A stretch of 64,000 bases of DNA from Bacteroidota bacterium (GTDB taxonomy: Bacteria > Bacteroidota > Bacteroidia > Chitinophagales > Saprospiraceae). The notes below the pieces were generated by a model. That model saw nothing but the letters and a program-made list of their open reading frames with translations, was not told where the DNA came from and made no database searches. Both the position numbers and the translations under genes were made by a program. Shown here one piece after another: positions 33,313 through 41,673 of this stretch (the first letter of the stretch is position 1; each line of letters opens with the position of its first letter). The stretch covers positions 1-64,000 of the forward strand of contig WGNL01000018.1 in the NCBI GenBank assembly GCA_016124585.1. The letters run 5' to 3'.

Positions 33313-34425
33313 ATGACCACACTTCAAGTCCTTGGTATTGACGGGAGCATCCAGACCCGACAGCTCCGAGCCAATCTAGTAGAGGCGCTCGCATCGCTGG
33401 GTATGAAGGCATTCGTGGAAAACGTGTCGGGGATGGAGCAACTGATGAAGTACCGCATCAATGGCATACCTGCTTTGGTGGTGGACGGTACAGTGGTGCT
33501 GCAAAAAATAGTGCCACCTACCGAGGACTTGAAGATTTTGCTTAATGCCTTTGCAGAAGGGGCTTTCAAACAATTTGCTATGAAAAAGATTCTTGTTCCC
33601 ACCGACTTTTCGAAAGCTGCCAAAGATGCTTTCCGTTTTGCCCTCGACCTCGCTGAACTGCAAGAAGGCAAGGTTAAGACCGTACATGTTTACCACCCAG
33701 AATTCGATCCGGAGAGCAATTGGCTGAACAATAGTTTTATGGATGGCATGGGCTATGCCAAAGAACGGCTTGACAATTTCGTAAAAGATGAGTTGAACGC
33801 CGCAGCAGGAACCGGGGATGTTGCCACGGCCGTAGCGGTAGAAAAGGAGGTAATAACAGGATTTGCCGTAGATGAAATTTTGGAATGTTCCCGAAGAAAG
33901 GATGTTGAACTGATGGTGATGGGTAGTACTGGCGAGCGGGGCTTTTTGGAAAAACTGTTTGGCAGTGTGTCCACCAATGTCACTCAACGCGCTGAATGCC
34001 CGGTGATGCTGGTACCAGAAGGCGTAAAGTTCCGGGGCTTCAAGCACATCATGTACGCCAGCAATTATGAGGCTGCCGAGCAGCCAACTCTTCACAAATT
34101 GTTGGACGTGGCCAATTCATTTCATTCTGACATCCATTTCGTGCATGTGTCTGAGGAGGGGGATTCCAAAAACTATGATGAAATCGAGAGCCGATTGTTC
34201 AATGTTCTTTTTAAAGGAAACGAACCTACGTTCGCCTTCAACATGGCCAATATCGAAGGTCATTCAGTAGTGGATGGCCTGAACGATTACGCTATCAAGC
34301 ACAACATCGACCTCGTGGTGATGGTATCTCCTCACCGCAATTTCTGGGAACAACTCTTTCACAAAAGCGTGACAAAAGCGATGGTGCTGAACACCAAGCT
34401 TCCAATCTTGGTACTGCACGGGTGA
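33313..34425 (+). CDS. Thioredoxin_3-like domain fused to tandem UspA domains
   Basis: A 370-residue fusion. Residues 1-80 (TTLQVLGIDGSIQTRQLRANLVEAL ... INGIPALVVDGTVVLQ) match the Thioredoxin_3 redox-disulfide fold, but the usual CxxC is replaced by GIDGSIQ, so it is probably not redox-active. Residues ~90-240 form a complete Usp domain (MKKILVPTDFSKAAKDAF ... MVMGSTGERGFLEKLFGSVS with G-x2-G-x9-G-S). The rest is a second Usp domain. Met90 (33580) could be an internal start, but the frame is open throughout. It is co-transcribed with the CBS gene. Confidence 0.85.
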   Translation: MTTLQVLGIDGSIQTRQLRANLVEALASLGMKAFVENVSGMEQLMKYRINGIPALVVDGTVVLQKIVPPTEDLKILLNAFAEGAFKQFAMKKILVPTDFSKAAKDAFRFALDLAELQEGKVKTVHVYHPEFDPESNWLNNSFMDGMGYAKERLDNFVKDELNAAAGTGDVATAVAVEKEVITGFAVDEILECSRRKDVELMVMGSTGERGFLEKLFGSVSTNVTQRAECPVMLVPEGVKFRGFKHIMYASNYEAAEQPTLHKLLDVANSFHSDIHFVHVSEEGDSKNYDEIESRLFNVLFKGNEPTFAFNMANIEGHSVVDGLNDYAIKHNIDLVVMVSPHRNFWEQLFHKSVTKAMVLNTKLPILVLHG

Positions 34426-34429
34426 TTTA

Positions 34430-34464
34430 AGGTATGGAGGTATTGCTTAGATACCTCCATACCT
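34430..34464. repeat. Perfect 14-bp inverted repeat
   Basis: AGGTATGGAGGTAT (34430-34443) pairs with ATACCTCCATACCT (34451-34464). It lies between convergent usp and TlpA-like genes and probably terminates both. Confidence 0.7.
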
Positions 34465-35005
34465 ATTTTGAAGCTTCCCCCACCAATTGCTCCAATTCCT
34501 CATAATTAGCCATCTCGCCTGATTTTACCACTCTTTTTTCTTTTTTGTAAATCAACGTGAAGGGAATGGCGCCGTCCCACTCGGTGCTTACTTTGTCAAT
34601 CCAACTGTTGTAATCCAAATCGCCGAGTGCCACCACGTATTTTTCCAACCTCCGCTCTGCAACGAACGGTATGAGCTTTTTTTGGATGTCCTTCGGAAAA
34701 TCCATGCTCACCAACAGCACTTTCACAGGCTTGTCTGCTACAGCAGGAATCAGTTTTTCATAAAAAATTGGCAACTCCGCCACACAAGGCTTGCACCAAG
34801 TTGCCCAAAAATTGATGACATAGGTCGTATCGTTCGAAAAGTGAAGCAAAGGCTCAAACTCGCTGAAACCCATGTAAACCGGAAAAGGGATGGAGTCCTG
34901 GGTCGCCGATGTTCCTTCAGCAGGAATAGTGCCCACAGTATCTGGCGATTTTGCGGAGCAGCCAAAAAATACCGCTGCGAGTGCTAGTTGAATAATGATT
35001 TTCAT
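34463..35005 (-). CDS. TlpA-like thiol:disulfide oxidoreductase lipoprotein
   Basis: A 180-residue lipoprotein (lipobox VFFGC, Cys16) with a periplasm-facing thioredoxin-fold domain. The active site is WCKPC (Cys71, Cys74) in YVINFWATWCKPCVAELP, followed by the conserved cis-Pro-region segment GAIPFTLIYKK. This is the TlpA/ResA class, which reduces apocytochrome or CuA site cysteines, so a role in cytochrome maturation is plausible but no ccm/res gene is adjacent. It is a single minus-strand gene. Confidence 0.83.
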   Translation of the reverse strand: MKIIIQLALAAVFFGCSAKSPDTVGTIPAEGTSATQDSIPFPVYMGFSEFEPLLHFSNDTTYVINFWATWCKPCVAELPIFYEKLIPAVADKPVKVLLVSMDFPKDIQKKLIPFVAERRLEKYVVALGDLDYNSWIDKVSTEWDGAIPFTLIYKKEKRVVKSGEMANYEELEQLVGEASK

Positions 35006-35081
35006 GCGAAATGATTTGTAGGCAAAAATCGTGGAAAATAAAGGAGGGTGTTAGTTTTCCTAGAAATATCTCCGGCTGCCT

Positions 35082-35870
35082 TCACTTGTTTTGCTCGGCA
35101 ATTCTATTGGTCAGTTCCACAAAAGCTGGAACGCTGAGTACCTCTGGCCGTTGGGTAAAAAAAGCATCTTCCAAGGCTTCCGGTTTTTCTTCAAAAAACG
35201 GTTTGAGCGTATTGCGAAGCATCTTCCTACGCTGGCTGAAGGCCTGTTTCACCACTTTGCGGAACAGCACCTCATCACAACCTATTGCCGTTTCTTTCCG
35301 AACCAATCTAATGACGCCTGACTGCACTTTCGGTGGTGGGTTGAAATTGCCGGGAGCTACCGAGAACAGGTATTTCCCATCGTAAAAAGCTTGGGTGAGC
35401 ACACTGATGACGCCATAGTCCTTGCCGCCAGGCGTAGCAATTATGCGCTGTGCCATCTCCTTTTGAAACATACCCACCAGTTGCGGAACAATTGGCCGGT
35501 ACGCTACCATTTTGAAGACGATCTGCGAAGAAATATTGTAGGGAAAATTGCCGATGATGTAAAACGGTTGGCTGCCACCCGCACCATCGGGGAATACGGC
35601 ACCTAGGTCGAGTTTTAGGAAATCTTGTGAAATTACTTTTCCATGCAACGTGGGGTAATGGGCATGGAGGTAGTCTACCATGTCCGTGTCAGCTTCCACA
35701 CATTTCAAATTGAAGTCCTTTTCCAACAGGTACTTGGTAAGCATGGCTTGGCCTGGCCCCACTTCCAAAACATTAGCAGGCCCGCCGTCCAAGATAAGTG
35801 AATCGGCGATGCGCTGGGCAATGGACTCGTTGGTGAGGAAGTGCTGTCCGAAGGATTTTTTGGCTCGCAT
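35082..35870 (-). CDS. rsmA: 16S rRNA dimethyladenosine transferase RsmA/KsgA
   Basis: A 262-residue SAM-dependent enzyme that dimethylates A1518 and A1519 in 16S rRNA. Motifs: N-terminal KKSFGQHFLTNE, SAM motif I LEVGPGQAMLTKYLL, motif IV NFPYNISSQIVFKM (NLPY-type with Phe) and the C-terminal helical part FSQRRKMLRNTLKP. Normal family length. It is monocistronic, divergent from pdxA. Confidence 0.95.
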   Translation of the reverse strand: MRAKKSFGQHFLTNESIAQRIADSLILDGGPANVLEVGPGQAMLTKYLLEKDFNLKCVEADTDMVDYLHAHYPTLHGKVISQDFLKLDLGAVFPDGAGGSQPFYIIGNFPYNISSQIVFKMVAYRPIVPQLVGMFQKEMAQRIIATPGGKDYGVISVLTQAFYDGKYLFSVAPGNFNPPPKVQSGVIRLVRKETAIGCDEVLFRKVVKQAFSQRRKMLRNTLKPFFEEKPEALEDAFFTQRPEVLSVPAFVELTNRIAEQNK

Positions 35871-36083
35871 AGGTGAAATGACTAATTTTGGCGTTTCCCG
35901 GGCCGGAAAGATACCTCTTTTAAGGAATGAGGGGCGAGCAATGAGGAATGATAGTGCGCTAAATTATTGATAACCAATTTTTTAGGCTAAAATATTTTTC
36001 AACTCAAATATGCCGGGGAACTCTACAAACCGTTGACGGAAGCTGTTTGCAAAGCCGCTCCTCGACTATAAATTTCATAAAAA

Positions 36084-37208
36084 GTGCAACAAGAAAAAGA
36101 ATACAACGAGCAAACGGAAGCCCGCAACGAGCAACCCTACGTGAAAAGCACCAAACCCGTGCTCGGCATCACCGCTGGTGACATCAACGGTATTGGATTG
36201 GAAGTGATTTTGAAAGCGCTATCCCATCGCAGGATACTCAACCAATGTGTCCCAGTAATTTACGCCTCCTCCAAAGCCGTTTCTTACCACAAAAACATCG
36301 TCCAATTGGACGATTTGACCTTCGTTGGACAGCGCAGCGCTGAGCGGCTGGCCCATGACAAAATCAACGTGGTAAATGTCTGGAACGACAACGTGAACAT
36401 CACACTCGGCAAGCCAACGGATATTGGAGGAACTTTTGCGCAGCAAAGCCTTGAAGCTGCCGTGAGCGACCTCAAGTCGGGCCTGATCGATGCCCTCGTT
36501 ACTGCGCCCATCCACAAAAAATCTATGCAGTTGGCAGGGTTCGAGCATGTAGGCCACACGGAGTACATTACCCAAGAATTCAATGCCGCCGACAGCCTGA
36601 TGTTGCTGGCCGCCGACCGGCTGCGGGTGGGCCTGGCCACGGCGCACATGCCGCTTAAGGATGTTTCGAATTCCATCACCAAGGAGCAGCTTATCAGCAA
36701 GCTCCGTATTTTCAGTGAAGCACTACGTATAGATTTTGGCTTCGAGCGGCCCAATATCGCCGTGCTCGGCTTAAACCCACACGCAGGAGAGGAAGGAATG
36801 TTAGGCGACGAGGAAGAAAAAGTCATCCGGCCAGCCATTGTGGAGTGCAAAAAGAACGGGATGATGGCCTATGGCCCCTTTCCCGCCGATGGCTTTTTCG
36901 GATCTGGCCAATTCAACAAATTCGATGGCATCTTGGCCATGTACCACGACCAAGGCTTGATTCCGTTCAAAGCACTGACTTTTGGCAGTGGCGTGAACTA
37001 CACGGCAGGGCTCCCCATCATCCGCACTTCGCCCGACCACGGCACGGCCTTCGATTTGGCAGGTAAAAATGAGGCCGACTCTTCGTCTTTCCTCCATGCC
37101 ATGTTCATGGCCCTGGATGTACATCGAAACCGAAAGGAATACAATGAACTTAAGCGGAATGCCGTGCGCAAGGTAGAGGTGGAAATGGAGGCCGAAGAAG
37201 GCAATTGA
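36084..37208 (+). CDS. pdxA: 4-hydroxythreonine-4-phosphate dehydrogenase PdxA
   Basis: A 374-residue enzyme of pyridoxal 5'-phosphate synthesis (DXP-dependent route). Start is GTG 36084; the family homology begins at KPVLGITAGDINGIGLEVILKAL, ~24 residues in. Characteristic motifs include LVTAPIHKKSMQLAGF, GHTEYITQEF, GLNPHAGEEG and AMYHDQGLIPFKAL with GVNYTAGLPIIRTSPDHGTAFDLAG. It is likely independent of the nucleoid-protein gene downstream, separated by an inverted repeat. Confidence 0.95.
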   Translation: MQQEKEYNEQTEARNEQPYVKSTKPVLGITAGDINGIGLEVILKALSHRRILNQCVPVIYASSKAVSYHKNIVQLDDLTFVGQRSAERLAHDKINVVNVWNDNVNITLGKPTDIGGTFAQQSLEAAVSDLKSGLIDALVTAPIHKKSMQLAGFEHVGHTEYITQEFNAADSLMLLAADRLRVGLATAHMPLKDVSNSITKEQLISKLRIFSEALRIDFGFERPNIAVLGLNPHAGEEGMLGDEEEKVIRPAIVECKKNGMMAYGPFPADGFFGSGQFNKFDGILAMYHDQGLIPFKALTFGSGVNYTAGLPIIRTSPDHGTAFDLAGKNEADSSSFLHAMFMALDVHRNRKEYNELKRNAVRKVEVEMEAEEGN

Positions 37209-37274
37209 TTCTTGGGTTGATAAGGTTGATGGATTGCCACTGAGCTTATCAACTTCATCAACCTTAATCAACCA
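37209..37274. repeat. Word-type intergenic inverted repeat
   Basis: TGGGTTGATAAGGTTGATGG faces CTTATCAACTTCATCAACC and TTAATCAACC. It lies between two plus-strand genes. Confidence 0.6.
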
Positions 37275-37280
37275 AACAAA

Positions 37281-38333
37281 ATGCTTGAACATTCACTTAG
37301 CAAGATTGAAATCGTATCGGCCCACTACACTGGCAACAAAGCCAATGGGCAAGAGCCACAATTTTCGGAGCACCCGCTCGATGTGAGCAATGACGAGCTT
37401 CGCAATTTGCTCCAACAATATTTCCTCGACTCCTTCGAGGGCAATGAATTCTTCCATTTCGATTTCTCCAATGGTGACCTTTCACTGAATCCGGTCTGCC
37501 ATTTTGCGAAGCAGATTTTCGAAGACCAATCGGCATTTCATCAGCACAGTGTGGACATCGCCCGGCACCTGCACGAGCAGACCAACCACCCCAAAATCAA
37601 ATCCGGCGATTTGTACGTGGCCTACATAACAGGCATTGTCTTGGACGATGAAGTACTCGACGCCATCGGGCTTTTCAAGTCGGAGAACAAGCAGCCATTT
37701 TTGAAACTGCTGGCGCAAAACGGTGATTTCCAGTTGATTAGCGAGGACGGCACAGCGGTGGATAAGCTCGACAAGGGCTGCCTCATTTTCAATTCCAATG
37801 CTGAGGCTGGCTATCGGGTCTGCATCGTGGACAAGTCGAACCGAGCCTTCGAGGCACAGTACTGGCGGGATTTTTTCCTCAATGTGCAGCCACTCGCCAA
37901 CGACTATTTCCATACCACGCACTACATCAAAATGGCAAAAGACTTTGTGGTGAACAAGCTCGACGACAATTTCGCTGTGAGCAAGGCCGAGAAGATTGAC
38001 TACCTGAACAAGTCGCTGAACTATTTCAAGGAAAACGACACGCTGGTGGAAGAGGAATTCGCCAAAATCGTGTTTGAAGATGAGGAGAAGCAGTCGGCTT
38101 TTGCGCAGCACAAAAACGCCTACCAAACGCAGCACAACCTACCCGAATTCGAGGATAATTTCAGCATCTCCACTGCCTCCGTGAAGAAGCAGGAGCGGGT
38201 CATGCGTTCTGTCCTAAAGTTGGATAAGAATTTCCATATCTACATCCACGGCAATCAAGAGCTTATTGAGCGGGGCTTTGATGAGGAGAAGGGGAAGAAG
38301 TTTTACAAGGTGTATTTCGAGGAGGAGAGTTGA
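37281..38333 (+). CDS. Nucleoid-associated protein, NdpA/YejK family
   Basis: A 350-residue cytosolic protein matching the 37-kDa nucleoid-associated family (NdpA/YejK): FDFSNGDLSLNPVCHFAKQIFED near residue 65, HLHEQTNHPKIKSGDLYVAYI near 95, a beta-rich middle and a helical C-terminal half. YejK binds DNA in the nucleoid; the exact role is poorly known. It ends 80 bp before the 44-bp repeat array. Moderate similarity, so the family assignment is confident but function is inherited from the family. Confidence 0.82.
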   Translation: MLEHSLSKIEIVSAHYTGNKANGQEPQFSEHPLDVSNDELRNLLQQYFLDSFEGNEFFHFDFSNGDLSLNPVCHFAKQIFEDQSAFHQHSVDIARHLHEQTNHPKIKSGDLYVAYITGIVLDDEVLDAIGLFKSENKQPFLKLLAQNGDFQLISEDGTAVDKLDKGCLIFNSNAEAGYRVCIVDKSNRAFEAQYWRDFFLNVQPLANDYFHTTHYIKMAKDFVVNKLDDNFAVSKAEKIDYLNKSLNYFKENDTLVEEEFAKIVFEDEEKQSAFAQHKNAYQTQHNLPEFEDNFSISTASVKKQERVMRSVLKLDKNFHIYIHGNQELIERGFDEEKGKKFYKVYFEEES

Positions 38334-38718
38334 AAAATCATGCCTTACGGCCGTTCACTTCCTTTATTAAACCAATACAAAATTAGCGCTCATTTTTCAA
38401 AAAATCAGAAAAGCCAGAAATCCGAGTCTTAACCCTCGAAATCGACGTCCACTAACCCAGCCAGCGGAGTCCACCACCCAGAAATCCGGGTCCAGGGACT
38501 CGGATTTTGACGTCCACCCACCCGGAAATCCGGGTCCAATAACTCCGATTTTCGAGTCCTTCCACCCAGAAATCGGGGTCTAGGGACTCGGATTTCGACG
38601 TCCACCTACTCGGAAATCGGGGTTAACTGACTCGAAAGGGGCGGTAATTTTAGTGACAAAATTTCACAAAGCACTGATAAACAGATTTTTATAAAAAACA
38701 GCTACTTGAAAAGGTCTT
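38334..38718. other. 385-bp convergent spacer
   Basis: Lies between the NdpA-like and hmgA stops. It is largely filled by the 44-bp repeat array (38415-38640). No ORF was seen. Confidence 0.6.
38415..38640. repeat. 44-bp tandem array with internal dyads
   Basis: Units start at 38479, 38523, 38567 and 38611, exactly 44 bp apart, with a diverged copy at 38415 and a 20-bp insertion after it. Each unit begins CRGAAATCSGGGTC. It then has a central GGGACTCGGATTT-type segment and ends GACGTCCACCYACC. AAATCCGRGTC and GACTCGGATTT within a unit are complementary, so every unit can form an 11-bp hairpin. The whole unit is repeated and divergent, unlike CRISPR. Confidence 0.8.
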
Positions 38719-39876
38719 TCAAGAAGGCAACCAACTCCGATAATACTCTCCGTCTTCAATCCCCGCCGCATATTCCGTCATCTTCAGCGGCCGGAAAGTA
38801 TCCACCATCACCGCCAGTTCATGCGTCTCTTTGGCTCCAATGCTCTTTTCCACCGTGCCGAGGTGCGGCCCGTGTGGGATGCCGCCGGGATGCAGCGTGA
38901 TTTGGCCCCGCTCCACGCTCTTGCGGCTCATGAAATCGCCGTCCACGTAGTAGAGCACCTCGTCACTGTCAATGTTTGAGTGGTTGTAGGGCGCTGGGAT
39001 GGAAAGTGGGTGGTAATCGTAAAGCCGAGGCACAAAGCTACAAACGACAAACCCTCTCGTCTCAAAGGTCTGGTGGATGGGCGGCGGCATGTGTAGGCGA
39101 CCCGTTATCGGCTCGAAATTATGGATGCTGAAAGCGTAAGGATAGAGGTAACCATCCCATCCCACCACGTCGAAGGGGTGGTTGAGGTAGTGATAGGGAT
39201 AAATCTGGTCTTGCTTTTTGATGTAAAACAGGAAGTCGCCCTGCTCATCATGCGTTTCCAGTTGCATCGGCTTGCGGATGTCCCGCTCGCAGAAAGGCGA
39301 GTGTTCCAACAGTTGGCCATAGTTGTTGCGGTAGCGCTTCGGTGTGGTGATGGGGCTGGTACTTTCGACGATGAAAAGACGGTTGTTTTCGTCGTTGAAA
39401 GTGAACTGGTAGGTCGTGCCACGAGGCACTACGAGGTAATCGCCGTAGCTGAAATCAAGGTTCCCGTACATCGTACGGAGCGTACCCGTGCCTTCATGGA
39501 TGAAAATCACCTCGTCCGCATCAGCGTTTTTATAAAAATAATCCGACATGCTCTTGCGGGGGGCAGCCAGCGTGATGCGGCATTCGTCGTTGACGAGCAC
39601 GGGTTTGCGGCTGCGTAGGTAGTCGTCTTCGGGTGCTATTTTGAAGCCCTTGAGGCTGCGGTGCTTGAGTTGTTTGTCGGAAACTAATTTTGGTGCAACG
39701 CTGTAAGGCTCACCCACCTGTACGATTTGGGTTGGCGGGTGCGTATGGTAGAGCAGGGAATAGACATCACTGAAACCTTCCGTGGAAAAAAGCTCCTCGG
39801 CATAGAGACTGCCGTCGGGCTTGCGGAACTGGGTATGGCGCTTAGGGGGAATTTGTCCAAGTTGATGGTAATGCAT
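38719..39876 (-). CDS. hmgA: Homogentisate 1,2-dioxygenase
   Basis: A 385-residue cupin-type Fe(II) dioxygenase that opens homogentisate to maleylacetoacetate in tyrosine/phenylalanine degradation. The start at 39876 (MHYHQLGQIPPKRHTQF) is family-like. Key blocks: FIHEGTGTLRTMYGNLDFSYGDYLVVPRGTTYQF, NHPFDVVGWDGYLYPYAFSIHNFEP, PPIHQTFETRGFVVCSFVPR, and GQITLHPGGIPHGPHLGTVE with iron-ligand histidines. No other catabolic gene is adjacent. Confidence 0.93.
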   Translation of the reverse strand: MHYHQLGQIPPKRHTQFRKPDGSLYAEELFSTEGFSDVYSLLYHTHPPTQIVQVGEPYSVAPKLVSDKQLKHRSLKGFKIAPEDDYLRSRKPVLVNDECRITLAAPRKSMSDYFYKNADADEVIFIHEGTGTLRTMYGNLDFSYGDYLVVPRGTTYQFTFNDENNRLFIVESTSPITTPKRYRNNYGQLLEHSPFCERDIRKPMQLETHDEQGDFLFYIKKQDQIYPYHYLNHPFDVVGWDGYLYPYAFSIHNFEPITGRLHMPPPIHQTFETRGFVVCSFVPRLYDYHPLSIPAPYNHSNIDSDEVLYYVDGDFMSRKSVERGQITLHPGGIPHGPHLGTVEKSIGAKETHELAVMVDTFRPLKMTEYAAGIEDGEYYRSWLPS

Positions 39877-39900
39877 GGTTAGGCAGATTGTTGAAAATGA

Positions 39901-39972
39901 AAAAGGCTCAAGAGGTTTGCGCAGCACAAACTTAAGTGTTTTCCGCTGCGAAGATATAACCTCCTGAGCCTT
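39901..39972 (-). terminator. Terminator hairpin of ctp
   Basis: AAGGCTCAAGAGGTT (39903-39917) pairs with AACCTCCTGAGCCTT (39958-39972), with one mismatch; a smaller hairpin is in the loop. On the minus strand it is followed by TTTTTCATTTTC. It lies 23 bp after the ctp stop. Confidence 0.65.
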
Positions 39973-39994
39973 CTGGCTTCCTTGGTGATATAAA

Positions 39995-41635
39995 TCAACC
40001 TTTCAGCATCGAGTCGTACTTAGCCCGGTCGCCGAACAATTTCAGCGCCTCTTTGATTTCCATGTCATTGCGCAAGCCAATTTTCACACGGCCTTTTTCA
40101 TAAAAAGCCCTGCTCACGATTTCTTTTTCAATCATATCGGTGATAAGTTCCTTGTGCTTCTCGATGTCCACTTTTTTGGCGGCGTTGATTTTTGACTCCA
40201 AGGTCTGAATGTCAGTCATGGAGAGGTATCCATCCTCTTTTGATTTTTCTTTCATGTCCTTCAACAGCTTTTCCGTCTCGGTATCGAAATCATAGTTCTC
40301 TTTGTTCAAAAACTGGATGAAATCGTCCCAAGCTGTGAAGTGAAAATCTTCCAGCGATTTCACTTCTGGGTTTTTAAGCACCCACTGGTTCACGTAGTTG
40401 AACACCACATATTTGTCTTCCAAAGTTTGGAGGATATTGCTACCAGCATCGTAATCCAGCACGAGGTCAGGCTTCACGCCACCACCATCGAGCACCGCAC
40501 GACCGCTGCGGGTCTTGAAAGGAGCACGCTTCGATTCTGGAATGTCCACTGGTTCGCCGTTCTGGTATTCCACGGCTTGGATGCAGCGGCCGCTGGGGAT
40601 GTAGTACTTAGCAGTAGTCATTTTCACCTTGGCGTTATAGCCAATGTCACGGGTGTTTTGCACGAGACCCTTGCCGTAGCTGCGCTGACCGAGCAACACG
40701 CCCCGGTCGAGGTCTTGAATAGTACCGGACACGATTTCGGAAGCGGATGCTGAGCCTTTGTTGATTAAAACGATGAGCGGCACTTCTGTATCTACAGGTG
40801 GATTAAGGGTGCGGAAGCTGCGGTCCCAGTCCTTCACTTTCCCCTTGGTGGTCACCACGAGTTCATCTTTTGGGATAAAAACATTGCAGAGATTCACCGC
40901 TTCGGCCAGCAAACCACCGCCATTGTTGCGAAGGTCAAGGATGACGCCTTTCAGTTTCGGCTGTTCCACCTTCAAGTCTTGTAGCGCTTTGGCCACGTTG
41001 GCACCAGCTTCACGGGTAAACGTGGTGAGGGCAATGTAGCCAACATCTTCCGATACCATGCCGGAGTAGGGCACGTTCGATACCTCCACCTCATCACGCA
41101 CCAGCGTTATTTTCAGGTTTTTGGCTTCGCCAAGTCGGCTGATGGTCAGCTCTACCTCTGTTCCAGGGTAGCCTTTCAGCACCGCACTGATTTCGTCGGT
41201 GGTTTTGCCCTTTGTGTCTTTGCCATCAATCGCCACGATTTTATCGCCCGCCTTGAGGCCCGCTTTCTGGGCAGGCGCATCCTTGTAGGGTGCGACCACA
41301 GTTGGCAGGTCGTCAATTAGGCGGATGTCCGCACCGATGCCGTTGTATTTTCCTTCGGTAATGAAGCGGTATCCTTCGATTTGCGTCTCGGAAATATAAT
41401 TGGTGTACGGGTCGAGGCTGTTCATCATGGCATCAATACCCGTCTTCATGAGGGTGGACGGGTCAATCTCGTCCACGTAGTAAGTGTTCACCTCCTTGTA
41501 GAGGTTGGTGAAAATCTCGATGTTTTTGGCAATTTCAAAATAGTTGCCATTTTCAATGACCGTAGTGGCCACCCCTGTGAAAAGTAGCGTTCCGATGGCC
41601 ATAAATTTGGCGGTACGGGATTTTAGTAACTTCAT
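39995..41635 (-). CDS. S41 C-terminal processing peptidase (Ctp)
   Basis: A 546-residue exported protease with an N-terminal anchor (FMAIGTLLFTGVATTVI). A PDZ domain (~95-180, GIGADIRLIDDLPTVVAPYKDAPAQKAGLKAGDKIVAIDG) precedes the S41 catalytic domain, with LRNNGGGLL, the catalytic serine in NKGSASASEIVSG and the lysine in SYGKGLVQ. A long helical C-terminal extension follows (~400-546). Cleaves C-termini of envelope proteins. A single gene. Confidence 0.93.
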   Translation of the reverse strand: MKLLKSRTAKFMAIGTLLFTGVATTVIENGNYFEIAKNIEIFTNLYKEVNTYYVDEIDPSTLMKTGIDAMMNSLDPYTNYISETQIEGYRFITEGKYNGIGADIRLIDDLPTVVAPYKDAPAQKAGLKAGDKIVAIDGKDTKGKTTDEISAVLKGYPGTEVELTISRLGEAKNLKITLVRDEVEVSNVPYSGMVSEDVGYIALTTFTREAGANVAKALQDLKVEQPKLKGVILDLRNNGGGLLAEAVNLCNVFIPKDELVVTTKGKVKDWDRSFRTLNPPVDTEVPLIVLINKGSASASEIVSGTIQDLDRGVLLGQRSYGKGLVQNTRDIGYNAKVKMTTAKYYIPSGRCIQAVEYQNGEPVDIPESKRAPFKTRSGRAVLDGGGVKPDLVLDYDAGSNILQTLEDKYVVFNYVNQWVLKNPEVKSLEDFHFTAWDDFIQFLNKENYDFDTETEKLLKDMKEKSKEDGYLSMTDIQTLESKINAAKKVDIEKHKELITDMIEKEIVSRAFYEKGRVKIGLRNDMEIKEALKLFGDRAKYDSMLKG

Positions 41636-41673
41636 TTTATTTATTTTGAAAGACTGTTTTTAAAGTAAAATGG

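Noticed and set aside
38415-38640. Possible CRISPR array
   Set aside because: Whole 44-bp units are repeated and diverge together; there are no unique spacers and no cas genes.
38652-38667. GTGACAAAATTTCACA as an operator
   Set aside because: Wrong spacer length (TGA-N6 followed by TTC rather than TCA) and located between convergent genes.
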